Below are positions 7,800 to 15,815 of a stretch of DNA of 37,038 nt, in pieces. The notes beneath the pieces were generated by a model. That model was not told the origin of the DNA. It did not search any database and saw only the letters and a program-made list of their open reading frames with translations. Position 1 is the stretch's first letter. Each line of letters begins with the position of its first letter. This stretch comes from Pavlovales sp. CCMP2436 (Eukaryota > Haptophyta > Pavlovophyceae > Pavlovales): contig MU631348.1 in NCBI GenBank assembly GCA_026770615.1, forward strand, positions 410,427 to 447,464, written 5' to 3'. Both the position numbers and the translations under genes were made by a program.

Positions 7800-9011
7800 A
7801 TGGCTGAGAGTATACCCTCGTATTATCAGTACGAACCACGACCGCTAGCTCCGCCCGCAGAGATGCTTCGCCATTACTTGACTTCGAGTTCGGGCTCGGG
7901 TCCTGTTAGTGGCGGAGGCAAGCTGACCTTTGATATTCAGGCGGGTCTCCCTGGCCTCCACCTCGACGGCTCCCAAACTGTTTTGAGCTTTACGATTGTT
8001 AACGATAATGCCACAGCGCTGGTGCTCGATGGTGAAGCCGTTTCTATGATCTCATCAGTCGATGTGTTCTTCGGTTCTCAGCATCTCAGCAGTATCTCAG
8101 AATATGGAGCGTTGTTCGCCGTGGTTCAGGATTTTACAACCGATCTTGACAGCTTGCGCTCGAGTGGAACAATGCGCGGTATCGCCGATTACGACGTTAC
8201 TTCAAACGATCCTACTGCCCTCGTTGCATCATACTACTCCAGGGCGGGAGCCACCATCGCTGCTAATTCCTCGTTGACGGTGGCTCTTCCTGTCATGAAC
8301 ATGCTAGGCACGTTAGCTATGAAGGCGATTCCACTGAGTGCTCTGAAAGAGAGCATCAGGGCTTCTACGTCCGGATGTTCGGTAACCAACGCGAAGCTAC
8401 ATTTGACCGAAGTGAGGATCGCTGCCGATATTGAGACGGCCATGTATGCAGCTCTCGCGGGCGTGATTACCGTCCCGTGTTTTGACCACTCCCATTATCG
8501 ATCTACGGTTAGCGCGAACGCAGGATTCGTAAGTATGCAGCTACCGGTGCGCGTGAGCAGCGTGTGTAACCTCTTCGTCGTATTTAGGGAATCTGCCATA
8601 TCCACTCCGCACACAAGAAAAACAGTAACCACAAGGACTCGAGCAGGGTGCAAAAACTACCGTTTTCGCCTGGGGGCCATGGTTGTTCCTCAGTCAGCGA
8701 TCGATTGCACAGGCAGCGCCGCAGAAGCGCGTTTTGAGCTGTCAAAGGCGCTTGGTTCCGGCATCTCCGACTCGGCGGCCCGTTCTTGCATAAGCTCCCA
8801 AGAGTTTATGAACGATGGTTTCTGTATCGGACTTGCCCTGCAGGCTTTCCCACAGAGCGACGCAATTTCTGATGGAATTTCAACGCAGCTCATGCACGTG
8901 GTTTTCGAAGCTCAGATTGCTGCCGATAATCCTGCCTTGATGGTGGACGTTTTTGTACAACATGAGAAAATTTTGGTTGCACAGCAAGGCCTCCTCAGCT
9001 ACCAGTCGTAG
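7800..9011 (+). CDS. Double-jelly-roll major capsid protein (PLV-type)
   Basis: A 403-residue protein with the pattern of PLV and polinton major capsid proteins, which trimerise into hexagonal capsomers. Residues of about 40-65 hold the first strands, with a LTFDIQAG strand followed by LHLDGSQTVLSFTIVN, a typical first-jelly-roll signature. A SSISEYGALFAVVQDF segment follows near residue 100. The second jelly roll runs from about 225 to the end and finishes with the strands THLMHVVFEAQI-like and VDVFVQHEKILV. The length is at the short end for the family (commonly 400-650). The ATG is preceded by a promoter-like box. It is the last rightward viral gene in view. The frame stays open after the TAG through low-complexity sequence, but the natural end of the fold coincides with the stop, so I take the TAG as real. 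Confidence 0.8.
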   Translation: MAESIPSYYQYEPRPLAPPAEMLRHYLTSSSGSGPVSGGGKLTFDIQAGLPGLHLDGSQTVLSFTIVNDNATALVLDGEAVSMISSVDVFFGSQHLSSISEYGALFAVVQDFTTDLDSLRSSGTMRGIADYDVTSNDPTALVASYYSRAGATIAANSSLTVALPVMNMLGTLAMKAIPLSALKESIRASTSGCSVTNAKLHLTEVRIAADIETAMYAALAGVITVPCFDHSHYRSTVSANAGFVSMQLPVRVSSVCNLFVVFRESAISTPHTRKTVTTRTRAGCKNYRFRLGAMVVPQSAIDCTGSAAEARFELSKALGSGISDSAARSCISSQEFMNDGFCIGLALQAFPQSDAISDGISTQLMHVVFEAQIAADNPALMVDVFVQHEKILVAQQGLLSYQS

Positions 9012-9710
9012 ACCTACAAAAAAACCACCAAGGCCACCAAGACCTATCAAGATCACCATGACCACCAAGACCAAAAAAAAAAACCGACTTTCGCGAGTGT
9101 GCTATTACCAGTAACCCTCGTCCCAGATTGTGCTATATACCAGTAGCCTTCTGGAAAACTTACGCACTTTTTTACCACGCGCCGCACTGGCACCCAGTCG
9201 ATCTTCATTGCTCAACTACGCTCCCGGTCGATCGCACACACCTCCCTGATGACCTTTGTGGCCGCCACCCCCACCCACATCGATCTCTGGCAAGCGCTAT
9301 CTCGATATCAAAAAACGTACTTTTTCCTTAGGGTAACCGTACCACATTTTGTGTTTTTTCATCATGGTCTGGCGCGACGATAAATGCACCGCGGTGGCTT
9401 CCCCGCCCTAGTGCCCACCCCTGGGAGCCTACCGCGCCTACCTAGACCACCGGGTGCTGAAGTTTGTCGCCAAACGGTCTCATTTAGCGTAACCCTAATT
9501 GTGCTGTGTATTGTAGCCTGTGGCTTTTATATGCCAGTAGCGTAGCCCGCAGGTCCGGTTTTGTGCTCAAAAGTTGTTTGCTCGGAAGTGCCCTTAGTTA
9601 CATTTTTGTCTTACGCTCCAAGTACAATACGTGTGTCTTACATGTCATATTTTGCTATACTCGTGTTTTTACGGCGCGACTTTCTATTTAAGACGACTTA
9701 TAACCGTCGC
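9012..9710. other. Non-coding, short-repeat region right of the capsid gene
   Basis: The first 60 bp are a degenerate 9-bp repeat around CCACCAAGR. Two diverged copies of a motif containing GTGCTAT(A)TACCAGTA occur near 9100-9145 and again near 9500-9545. I see no gene with support. Open frames here are short and low in complexity. This is probably decayed viral end sequence or host spacer. Confidence 0.5.
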
Positions 9711-10060
9711 TCAAATATGACTTCCCCCACGACTTTGCCGAGTTAAATTTAACTCATTTATGATCTTCGCACGGAAATTCTGCTCGCTCAAATATGACTC
9801 CATTTGACCTTTTCTTGATGCGTGCGGCTTTTTATAAACTACTAAATTAATTCTAGAGAAATAAAGGTTGCAACGAAAATAAAAAACACGAATAAAATTC
9901 TCCATGCTGGCCGCCACCCATTTTGCACTGCTTCGCGCACGCATTCGTTGAAGCCTGAACGGAGTCATATTTGAGCGAGCGGGATTCTCGTCGCGCGATC
10001 ATATTTGAAGACCTTTACACTCGGCAAACTCGTGCGAAAAATCATTTTTGATCGCGTGCA
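9711..10060. repeat. Inverted-repeat element, 199-bp core with 20-bp perfect ends
   Basis: GCTCGCTCAAATATGACTCC at 9782-9801 is repeated in exact inverse at 9961-9980, enclosing 159 bp of A/T-rich DNA. Outside it, a looser inversion continues. Near 9711-9775 and 9990-10060 the words TCAAATATGA, TTTGCCGAG and TTCGCACG occur in opposite orientation and roughly mirrored order. I see no clear target-site duplication. It may be a MITE, or part of a terminal inverted repeat of the viral element on its left. Confidence 0.6.
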
Positions 10061-10109
10061 GAGCTACGATGTGCATATGACGACCTGCTTAACTTGTTCT
10101 TGCTAGACT

Positions 10110-10590
10110 CACGTCGGCCGCACCCTTACCCACATCGCCACATCGGCCCACATCGCCCTTCGTTGCCACACCACCCACATCGCGCCACATCGCGCCGATG
10201 CCCACATAATCGTCGCCGCACCGGCCGCCACAAGCCCCGCGGCCACGTCAAGCGAGCCCCGCCATCCGCCACAAGCCCGCCGGCCACGCCAAGCGAGCCC
10301 CGCCAGCCGCCACAAGCGCGCACAGCCCCGCGAAGCCAAACTCGTGCTTCGCGAGCAGAGGGACAGGCTTAATCAAATTGCTTCGTGGCCGCCACAAGCG
10401 CACCACGCGCCGTAGGCCACGCCAAGCGAAGCCCCGCAAATTGCTTCGTGGCCGCCACAAGCGCACCACGCGCCGTAGGCCTCGCCAAGCGAGCCCCGCC
10501 AGCCGCCACAAGCGCGCCACAGCCCCGCGAAGCCAAACTCGTGCTTCGCGAGCGGCGGGACAGGCTTTAATCAAATTGCTTCGTGGCCGC
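10110..10590. repeat. GC-rich tandem repeats
   Basis: Units built around GCCGCCACAAGCGC(A/G)CCAC repeat between about 10200 and 10590. A near-exact 70-bp duplication starts with AAATTGCTTCGTGGCCGCCA at about 10375 and 10438, with a third start at about 10572. A second duplicated block ends with TCGTGCTTCGCGAGC. All six frames are rich in Arg, Pro and Ala and open by composition alone, so I call no gene. Confidence 0.65.
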
Positions 10591-10770
10591 CACCTAGACC
10601 CACCTAGACCCACATAGACTCACATAGACCCACATAGGCCGCCCCTCCCCCCCCATCTTCTTCTTCGGTCTACCGCGAATCGACCAAGATCTACCGAGAT
10701 CTACCGAGAATCCACCAAGGCCTACCGAGAATTGACCGCGATCTACCGAGATCTACCACGACCTTTAGGA
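10591..10770. repeat. 10-bp tandem repeats (two arrays)
   Basis: At 10591-10640 there are five 10-bp units of the form ACCTAGACCC / ACATAGACCC. From about 10674 to 10770 a degenerate array of GATCTACCGA-type units follows. Both resemble the 9-bp array right of the capsid gene in style, though not in sequence. No gene is seen from here to 11384. Confidence 0.6.
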
Positions 10771-10864
10771 TCGAACGAGATCGACCTAGCCCCGCAAGAA
10801 ACCCACCGCCCAATCTGATGGATTCTGACAATTCGGAGGGCGCCGTAGGCGATTAAAGCCTGTC

Positions 10865-11384
10865 CCAGCTCTCTATGGTGGTGCGGGCCCGTCACGCATG
10901 CACGCACTGATCCATGACAAGTCCACCATATTCATGCACCACTCACACACACTGCGTCCAGCAACCAAACGGGCCCTTGAAAGCGGCCAGTCACCCACGC
11001 TGTCACACCACTCGGGCGACAAAAAAACTAAAATCAAACATGAGCCAGCGAGCTCAAAGTCTTCAAAACGCAAACATGAGCCAGCAAGCCCGCCACATCC
11101 CGCAACCCAAAGTCCTGCGCCCGAGGCCCAACCCCGTCAAGGGGTGGGATAGAATGGGCCAGCAAATAAGGCGCGCATATTTGTGGTTTTTGCCCCCCGG
11201 GAAAAAATATCAACATATGCGAACCAGGCTAGCGAGGAAGTAATGTTTGGGATGCGCGAAGGTGGGCCGCGCTCGCAGACGGTGCTGCGTTTTCAGACGA
11301 CGCGAGGGAGAGCAGTGGAGGTCGGTCAGCGCGCCAGTCGAGAGTCGTCAGTCGTCGATCGTCGTGTGGCTGAACTGATCAGCG
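10865..11384. other. Spacer with no supported gene
   Basis: A short + frame around 10900-11152 is Lys/Ser/Pro-rich, with an internal two-copy repeat containing KHEPAS. It has no domain I can name. A second + frame at 11200-11428 runs into a repeat. I treat both as unproven. Confidence 0.3.
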
Positions 11385-11500
11385 GTGGGGACGGTATCCG
11401 AGTGCTCGGGGTGGATTCCTGGATCTGAGTGTTTTTCAACACTTTAATCCAGTGAGATCTTCCCGGGGACGGACGTTTAAGTAGAAACTTACACACAATA
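11385..11500 (+). repeat. Repeat family Y, left half
   Basis: It starts with GCGGTGGGGACGGTATCCG and shares scattered blocks with the fuller copy at 26549-26740, including GTAGAAAC near its end. The right half of the family is missing here and its sequence continues into unrelated A/T-rich DNA. Confidence 0.55.
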
Positions 11501-11700
11501 CAAGCAATGAGCTAATCAGAATTTATAACGCCAAATGAGATAAACAATTTTGTAATTTATCCCGCTTGTTCGACATCTCATCGACGTCAGTTCATAACGA
11601 TATCACCTTCGCGAGTGAATAATCCGCCGTGCCCGCAGCTACGAAACTACATACCGTCAGAGGGGTGGTGATACATCACAATTGATGTATCGGAATGTAT

Positions 11701-11960
11701 CGTCCACAATGCCAACCGGGGTGCACGCCTCGGCCGCGGTGGCCGCGGCGGCCGCGGCGGCCGCGGGGGATAGGGCACACGCACCTAAATGGACGTGAGC
11801 GTTGTGTGTGTGGGGGGGGAGGGGGGGGGACCTGTGGCAATTGCTACGAGTTCACCACCAACCTCGCCTCTACCACCACCATCCCTGCTGCCAGGACTAA
11901 CGTCTGACGTCGACCGAGTCAGTGAGTGAACAACACCTGTTGAACCATGCTGAGCCGCTA
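11701..11960 (+). mobile_element. Truncated copy of repeat element Z inside the left arm
   Basis: It matches the inverse of 18322-18588 and begins abruptly inside what is coding sequence of the full element, including the GGCCGCGG-type repeats that encode its Arg-Gly-rich tail. It ends exactly at the conserved element end CATGCTGAGCCGCTA. It interrupts GTATCG-rich DNA, with TGTATCG on both sides as a possible 7-8 bp target duplication, although the surrounding repeat makes this uncertain. Confidence 0.7.
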
Positions 11961-12165
11961 TGTATCGGATACATCATCGATACATCGCGATACAGCTGAT
12001 GTATCGTGTATCGCGAGTCACGATACAGATTACATAGCGTGGTAGATGTATCTGCTGTATGATACGCGATACATCAGATGTATCGTGCTGTATCGCGCTG
12101 TATCAGCGATGTATCGCCAAAAGTTACACCGATACAGCACTCTAAAAGATGTATCAATTCCGATA
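11961..12165. repeat. GATACATC/TGTATCG sub-terminal repeat array, left arm
   Basis: More than ten copies of TGTATC or GATACA, in both orientations, with CG, CAG or TG between them. The mirrored array lies at 15105-15341. Confidence 0.75.
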
Positions 12166-12335
12166 CAGTCATAGACGGGCATAAAGAAAGCTCGGCATTA
12201 AGAAACTGAGCCTCAATGTTTGAGCCAGTTAAGCATTGTTTGTATGTAATGTAACTATTTTTTGAATGTATTTTGCTAAGAAAGTGAGCGAGCCTCACTC
12301 TGATTCTCTGCTGCCTTAATGCCCGTCTATGACTG
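12166..12335. mobile_element. MITE flanked by TA, 170 bp
   Basis: CAGTCATAGACGGGCAT at 12166-12182 is mirrored by ATGCCCGTCTATGACTG at 12319-12335, with TA on each outer side. The TA duplication fits the Tc1/mariner-type cut-and-paste group. The inside is A/T-rich and shares blocks such as CATTGTTTGTATGTAAT with the second MITE. Confidence 0.75.
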
Positions 12336-12608
12336 TAGGCGATACGCAAGATACACGAACATCACAATTTTTTAATTTAAAATCTTAAAATGCTGAATTA
12401 CACCCACGTGACGGGCACTGTACGCGGAGCACTGGGCGGGCTATCTGCGGCGCCACCGGCTAAGGGCGCGCTGTACGGCGGGCAGGCAATTACGGCGACA
12501 TCGTGCACGATTTTAAAAAGCGGTGAGCGGCGGGCGCGCGGCGTCTCATACGCGAGCTGCTTCTCAGCCTGTGACAGATCGGCGACAAAGAGTTTGCCAG
12601 GCGACATA

Positions 12609-12774
12609 CAGGGGATCCCGAACAATAAGAAGCCGTAGTGTTAAGAAGCTGACCCTCATTTTTTGCAATGTTTGTATGTAATTTAAGCAACTTTAAGCAT
12701 TGTTTGTACGTAATTTACTAAGAAGCTCAGCCTCAAACTCAAAATTCGCCCTTCTTATTGCCCGCGATCCCCTG
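12609..12774. mobile_element. Second TA-flanked MITE, 166 bp
   Basis: CAGGGGATCCCG at the left mirrors CGCGATCCCCTG at the right with one mismatch, again with TA on both sides. Sub-terminal AATAAGAAG and CTTCTTATT extend the inversion. The inside is related to the first MITE, but the outermost ends differ. Confidence 0.75.
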
Positions 12775-12776
12775 TA

Positions 12777-13376
12777 TTGGCTCGCGCAACTGTGACCAAG
12801 AGCAGCTCGCCCGACATTGCGAAGTGCGCCAACTCCAGTGGGCTTTTTTTTAAAGAAGTCAACTCTAGAGTCGACTTCTTTGTAAAGGAGTTCGCGCTTT
12901 CACCATGTCGCGCGGGCTTCGTAGTTGCGCGCGCCGATATCTTCGCAGTTGTCGCCGATCTCTCGCACGCCGAGACGCAGCTCGCTGATGAGACGCCTCG
13001 TGCCACAAAGCCCGAGTGGGTTACTACACCACGGACACACGCGGCATCCACAAGCCGTTAGATTCGCGCGACCCTCGCCGCGCATGCAGGCCGCGCGCAA
13101 AGGCGTCGGCAACCTTGAGGACGTGCGCGCTGTGCGGTGGACTCTACAAGGGAGATTGGCGAGGAAGCTTTTGAGATCCATGCTGCGAAGCCCCGACACA
13201 GGATAATCGCAGAAGACCCTGACACGTATGCTGCATTCGACTCATGGGCTGCGGAACATGGCTTAAGCAACTACTCGCTGGTGGCGGGAGGGCAGGCGCA
13301 GCAGTCGCTCGCTGCCCCACTGGAACAACTGGCGCCAACCAAGATACTGTCGCCCACCCAGGATCCGTACGCCTGA
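12777..13376 (+). pseudogene. Decayed coding sequence inside the transposon-like element
   Basis: Three coding-like stretches in different + frames follow one another. One is open at 12777-13061 and contains ADLSHAETQLADETPRA. Another holds CALCGGLYKGDW near 13120. The third is open at 13137-13376 and contains a DPDTYAAFDSWAAEHGL stretch. A second, inverted copy of the first stretch (ADLSQAEKQLAYETPRA) lies on the minus strand at about 12530-12600. I do not recognise the family. The inversion and frame changes suggest a broken element gene or host exons captured by the element. Confidence 0.35.
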
Positions 13377-13600
13377 CGCCGCCGCGCGCGCGCAGTGCGG
13401 ACGCGGCGCTCAGCCCGGCTGGGACGTGCTCACAATCGCCAGGCTATGACTGGCTTTTCGGCGAGCTGCAGAACGGTCCTGCAGCCCTCCTTTGGGTGGC
13501 TGAGGTACGCGCTTTCGCAGCTCCACCTTCGCCCCCGGGGTTGTTGATCTTCCTCGGCAATTTGCACAATCTGGTGGCATTCGAGACCTGGTGCATTTCG

Positions 13601-14540
13601 NNNNNNNNNNNNNNNNNNNNNNNNNNNNNNNNNNNNNNNNNNNNNNNNNNNNNNNNNNNNNNNNNNNNNNNNNNNNNNNNNNNNNNNNNNNNNNNNNNNN
13701 NNNNNNNNNNNNNNNNNNNNNNNNNNNNNNNNNNNNNNNNNNNNNNNNNNNNNNNNNNNNNNNNNNNNNNNNNNNNNNNNNNNNNNNNNNNNNNNNNNNN
13801 NNNNNNNNNNNNNNNNNNNNNNNNNNNNNNNNNNNNNNNNNNNNNNNNNNNNNNNNNNNNNNNNNNNNNNNNNNNNNNNNNNNNNNNNNNNNNNNNNNNN
13901 NNNNNNNNNNNNNNNNNNNNNNNNNNNNNNNNNNNNNNNNNNNNNNNNNNNNNNNNNNNNNNNNNNNNNNNNNNNNNNNNNNNNNNNNNNNNNNNNNNNN
14001 NNNNNNNNNNNNNNNNNNNNNNNNNNNNNNNNNNNNNNNNNNNNNNNNNNNNNNNNNNNNNNNNNNNNNNNNNNNNNNNNNNNNNNNNNNNNNNNNNNNN
14101 NNNNNNNNNNNNNNNNNNNNNNNNNNNNNNNNNNNNNNNNNNNNNNNNNNNNNNNNNNNNNNNNNNNNNNNNNNNNNNNNNNNNNNNNNNNNNNNNNNNN
14201 NNNNNNNNNNNNNNNNNNNNNNNNNNNNNNNNNNNNNNNNNNNNNNNNNNNNNNNNNNNNNNNNNNNNNNNNNNNNNNNNNNNNNNNNNNNNNNNNNNNN
14301 NNNNNNNNNNNNNNNNNNNNNNNNNNNNNNNNNNNNNNNNNNNNNNNNNNNNNNNNNNNNNNNNNNNNNNNNNNNNNNNNNNNNNNNNNNNNNNNNNNNN
14401 NNNNNNNNNNNNNNNNNNNNNNNNNNNNNNNNNNNNNNNNNNNNNNNNNNNNNNNNNNNNNNNNNNNNNNNNNNNNNNNNNNNNNNNNNNNNNNNNNNNN
14501 NNNNNNNNNNNNNNNNNNNNNNNNNNNNNNNNNNNNNNNN
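13601..14540. other. Assembly gap (940 N)
   Basis: Undetermined bases. Any open frame crossing this stretch is an artefact. The gap removes the middle of the 11658-15341 element. Confidence 0.99.
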
Positions 14541-14544
14541 CGGG

Positions 14545-14724
14545 CCCCCAAACCCAGTTCAAATCTCCCGCCAGAAGGCCCTCTGTCACGCCGGCCGCCC
14601 CCGCCCCGCCGTCCTCTGTCACATAGGCGCCTGCCCCCAATCCTGGACCTGAATTTAAGCCCATTTTCAGTACGAAGTCCGTAAGTTTTTTAAATCCCAG
14701 ATATCGGAAGCCCACACTGGCCAT
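14545..14724 (-). CDS. Partial Gly-rich reading frame running into the gap
   Basis: About 60 residues read MASVGFRYLGFKKLTDFVLK, followed by a Gly/Ala-rich part, before the assembly gap cuts it. The residue mix looks like protein rather than chance, but I cannot assign a family. The ATG follows an AT microsatellite directly, so the true start or exon boundary is uncertain. Confidence 0.3.
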
Positions 14725-14849
14725 ATATATATATATATATATATAATATTGATTAATTTTATCGTTCTGATATAGCGATCATAATATATAGTTATCAAGT
14801 TACTATAGTTACTTGTTTTCAATAGTATCGTTTTTTTAATAATAGTTCT

Positions 14850-14893
14850 TTTAACGTCCCCCGACTTGCAGCCCGAAGGCGTACGGGCATGAC
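14850..14893 (+). repeat. Half copy of hairpin repeat W
   Basis: CCCCCGACTTGCAGCCCGAA followed by GGCGTACGGGCATGA matches one arm of the fuller inverted-repeat element at 27420-27538. Confidence 0.6.
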
Positions 14894-15104
14894 ATGGGAG
14901 GGTCAGCACATCGGTCGTCTCATTTGCTATCTTACTCCCCGCGTCGTCTCTCCGCCACGAACCTTGCTCGTCGTCGCATCGCGCCGCCGCGATCCATCGT
15001 ACGTTGGCAATTATATTAAAACATGGGATATACCCCATGGTGGGTGTCACCTGTGTCAGCAAAAAGAGGATTCGCGCGCTGAATCTATTTAAAATTCTTC
15101 TTTT

Positions 15105-15341
15105 TTGATGTATCTGATTTATCTGATGTATCGACCTCGACGATACATCAGCCCAAAAGATACATCAAAAGAGACATCCATTTTTTTAAACTGGCCCTCC
15201 ATACGTCAGATACATCTACCACGCTAAGTAACATGTATCGTGACTCGCGATACATCAGATACATCCGACTATACATCCAGTGATACATCTGATACACGAA
15301 ACATTCCGATACATCAATTTTGATGTATCACCACCCCTCTG
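15105..15341. repeat. GATACATC sub-terminal repeat array, right arm
   Basis: About a dozen GATACATC-type words, mirrored to the left arm and ending with the inverse of the element end. They mark the right boundary of the 11658-15341 element. Confidence 0.75.
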
Positions 15342-15815
15342 GCGCTGAAGGCCCACCACTGACAAAATCACATTCTTGAGTTGCTGAAAGTGCCCAAGTC
15401 CTCGCCCAAGTTGCCGTCACCGCGTCAGGCCCGCGCCGGTTTCTATTCCCGTCGTCGTAACCACTGTTGCTTTTATCATTCGATCGTGAATGCTTTCCAG
15501 GTTTGCCAACCCAGTTCGCCAGTAGACTATGTATCGATAATTCCTCACTTCGGCGTAGCACGTAGGAGCCTGCGTCGGAGCGCAAGAGCAGCTTGACTTG
15601 ATGATTTTGAAGCACCGCCAGCCAAAACCCCCATAATCATACATATCGGGATGAACTCACGGGATTGACTATCGCTCATGGTGCGAAATGCCTTTTTTTT
15701 GGTCACTAATTTTTTTTGCGCATCTAATTAAGAAACTAAGTAGTTAAGTTCGTAATAGTACTAATACTAGTACGGGGATGTCAAAAAAAAAATCTGGGCG
15801 TCAATGATTGCCCGA
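15342..15815. other. Spacer with no supported gene
   Basis: I see no gene here. The right part (15690-15790) is A/T-rich with poly-T and poly-A runs and lies just downstream of the reductase gene stop, so it probably contains that gene's 3' untranslated region and polyadenylation signals. Confidence 0.4.

Larger units (their letters stand above)
11658..15341. mobile_element. Transposon-like element with GATACATC-rich inverted ends
   Basis: The ends are inverted copies of CAGAGGGGTGGTGATACATC followed by AATTGATGTATCGGAATGT. The similarity continues inward: the left arm at about 11996-12100 and the inverse of the right arm at about 15190-15280 share GTATCGCGAGTCACGATACA and TAGCGTGGTAGATGTATCTG. 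Both arms hold many copies of GATACATC or its complement in both orientations, as expected of sub-terminal transposase-binding sites. Inside are two MITEs, a truncated retroelement-like copy, decayed coding sequence and a 940-bp assembly gap. I find no convincing target-site duplication and cannot name the superfamily. The gap may hide the transposase. Confidence 0.65.

Noticed and set aside
9003..9381. Readthrough extension of the capsid protein past its TAG
   Set aside because: The frame stays open with one further TAG, but it is a short tandem repeat and unlike a capsid C-terminus, while the fold ends naturally at the first TAG.
13244..14724. Long open frames across 13244-14626 and 13444-14724
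   Set aside because: Most of their length is undetermined N, so their openness is an artefact.
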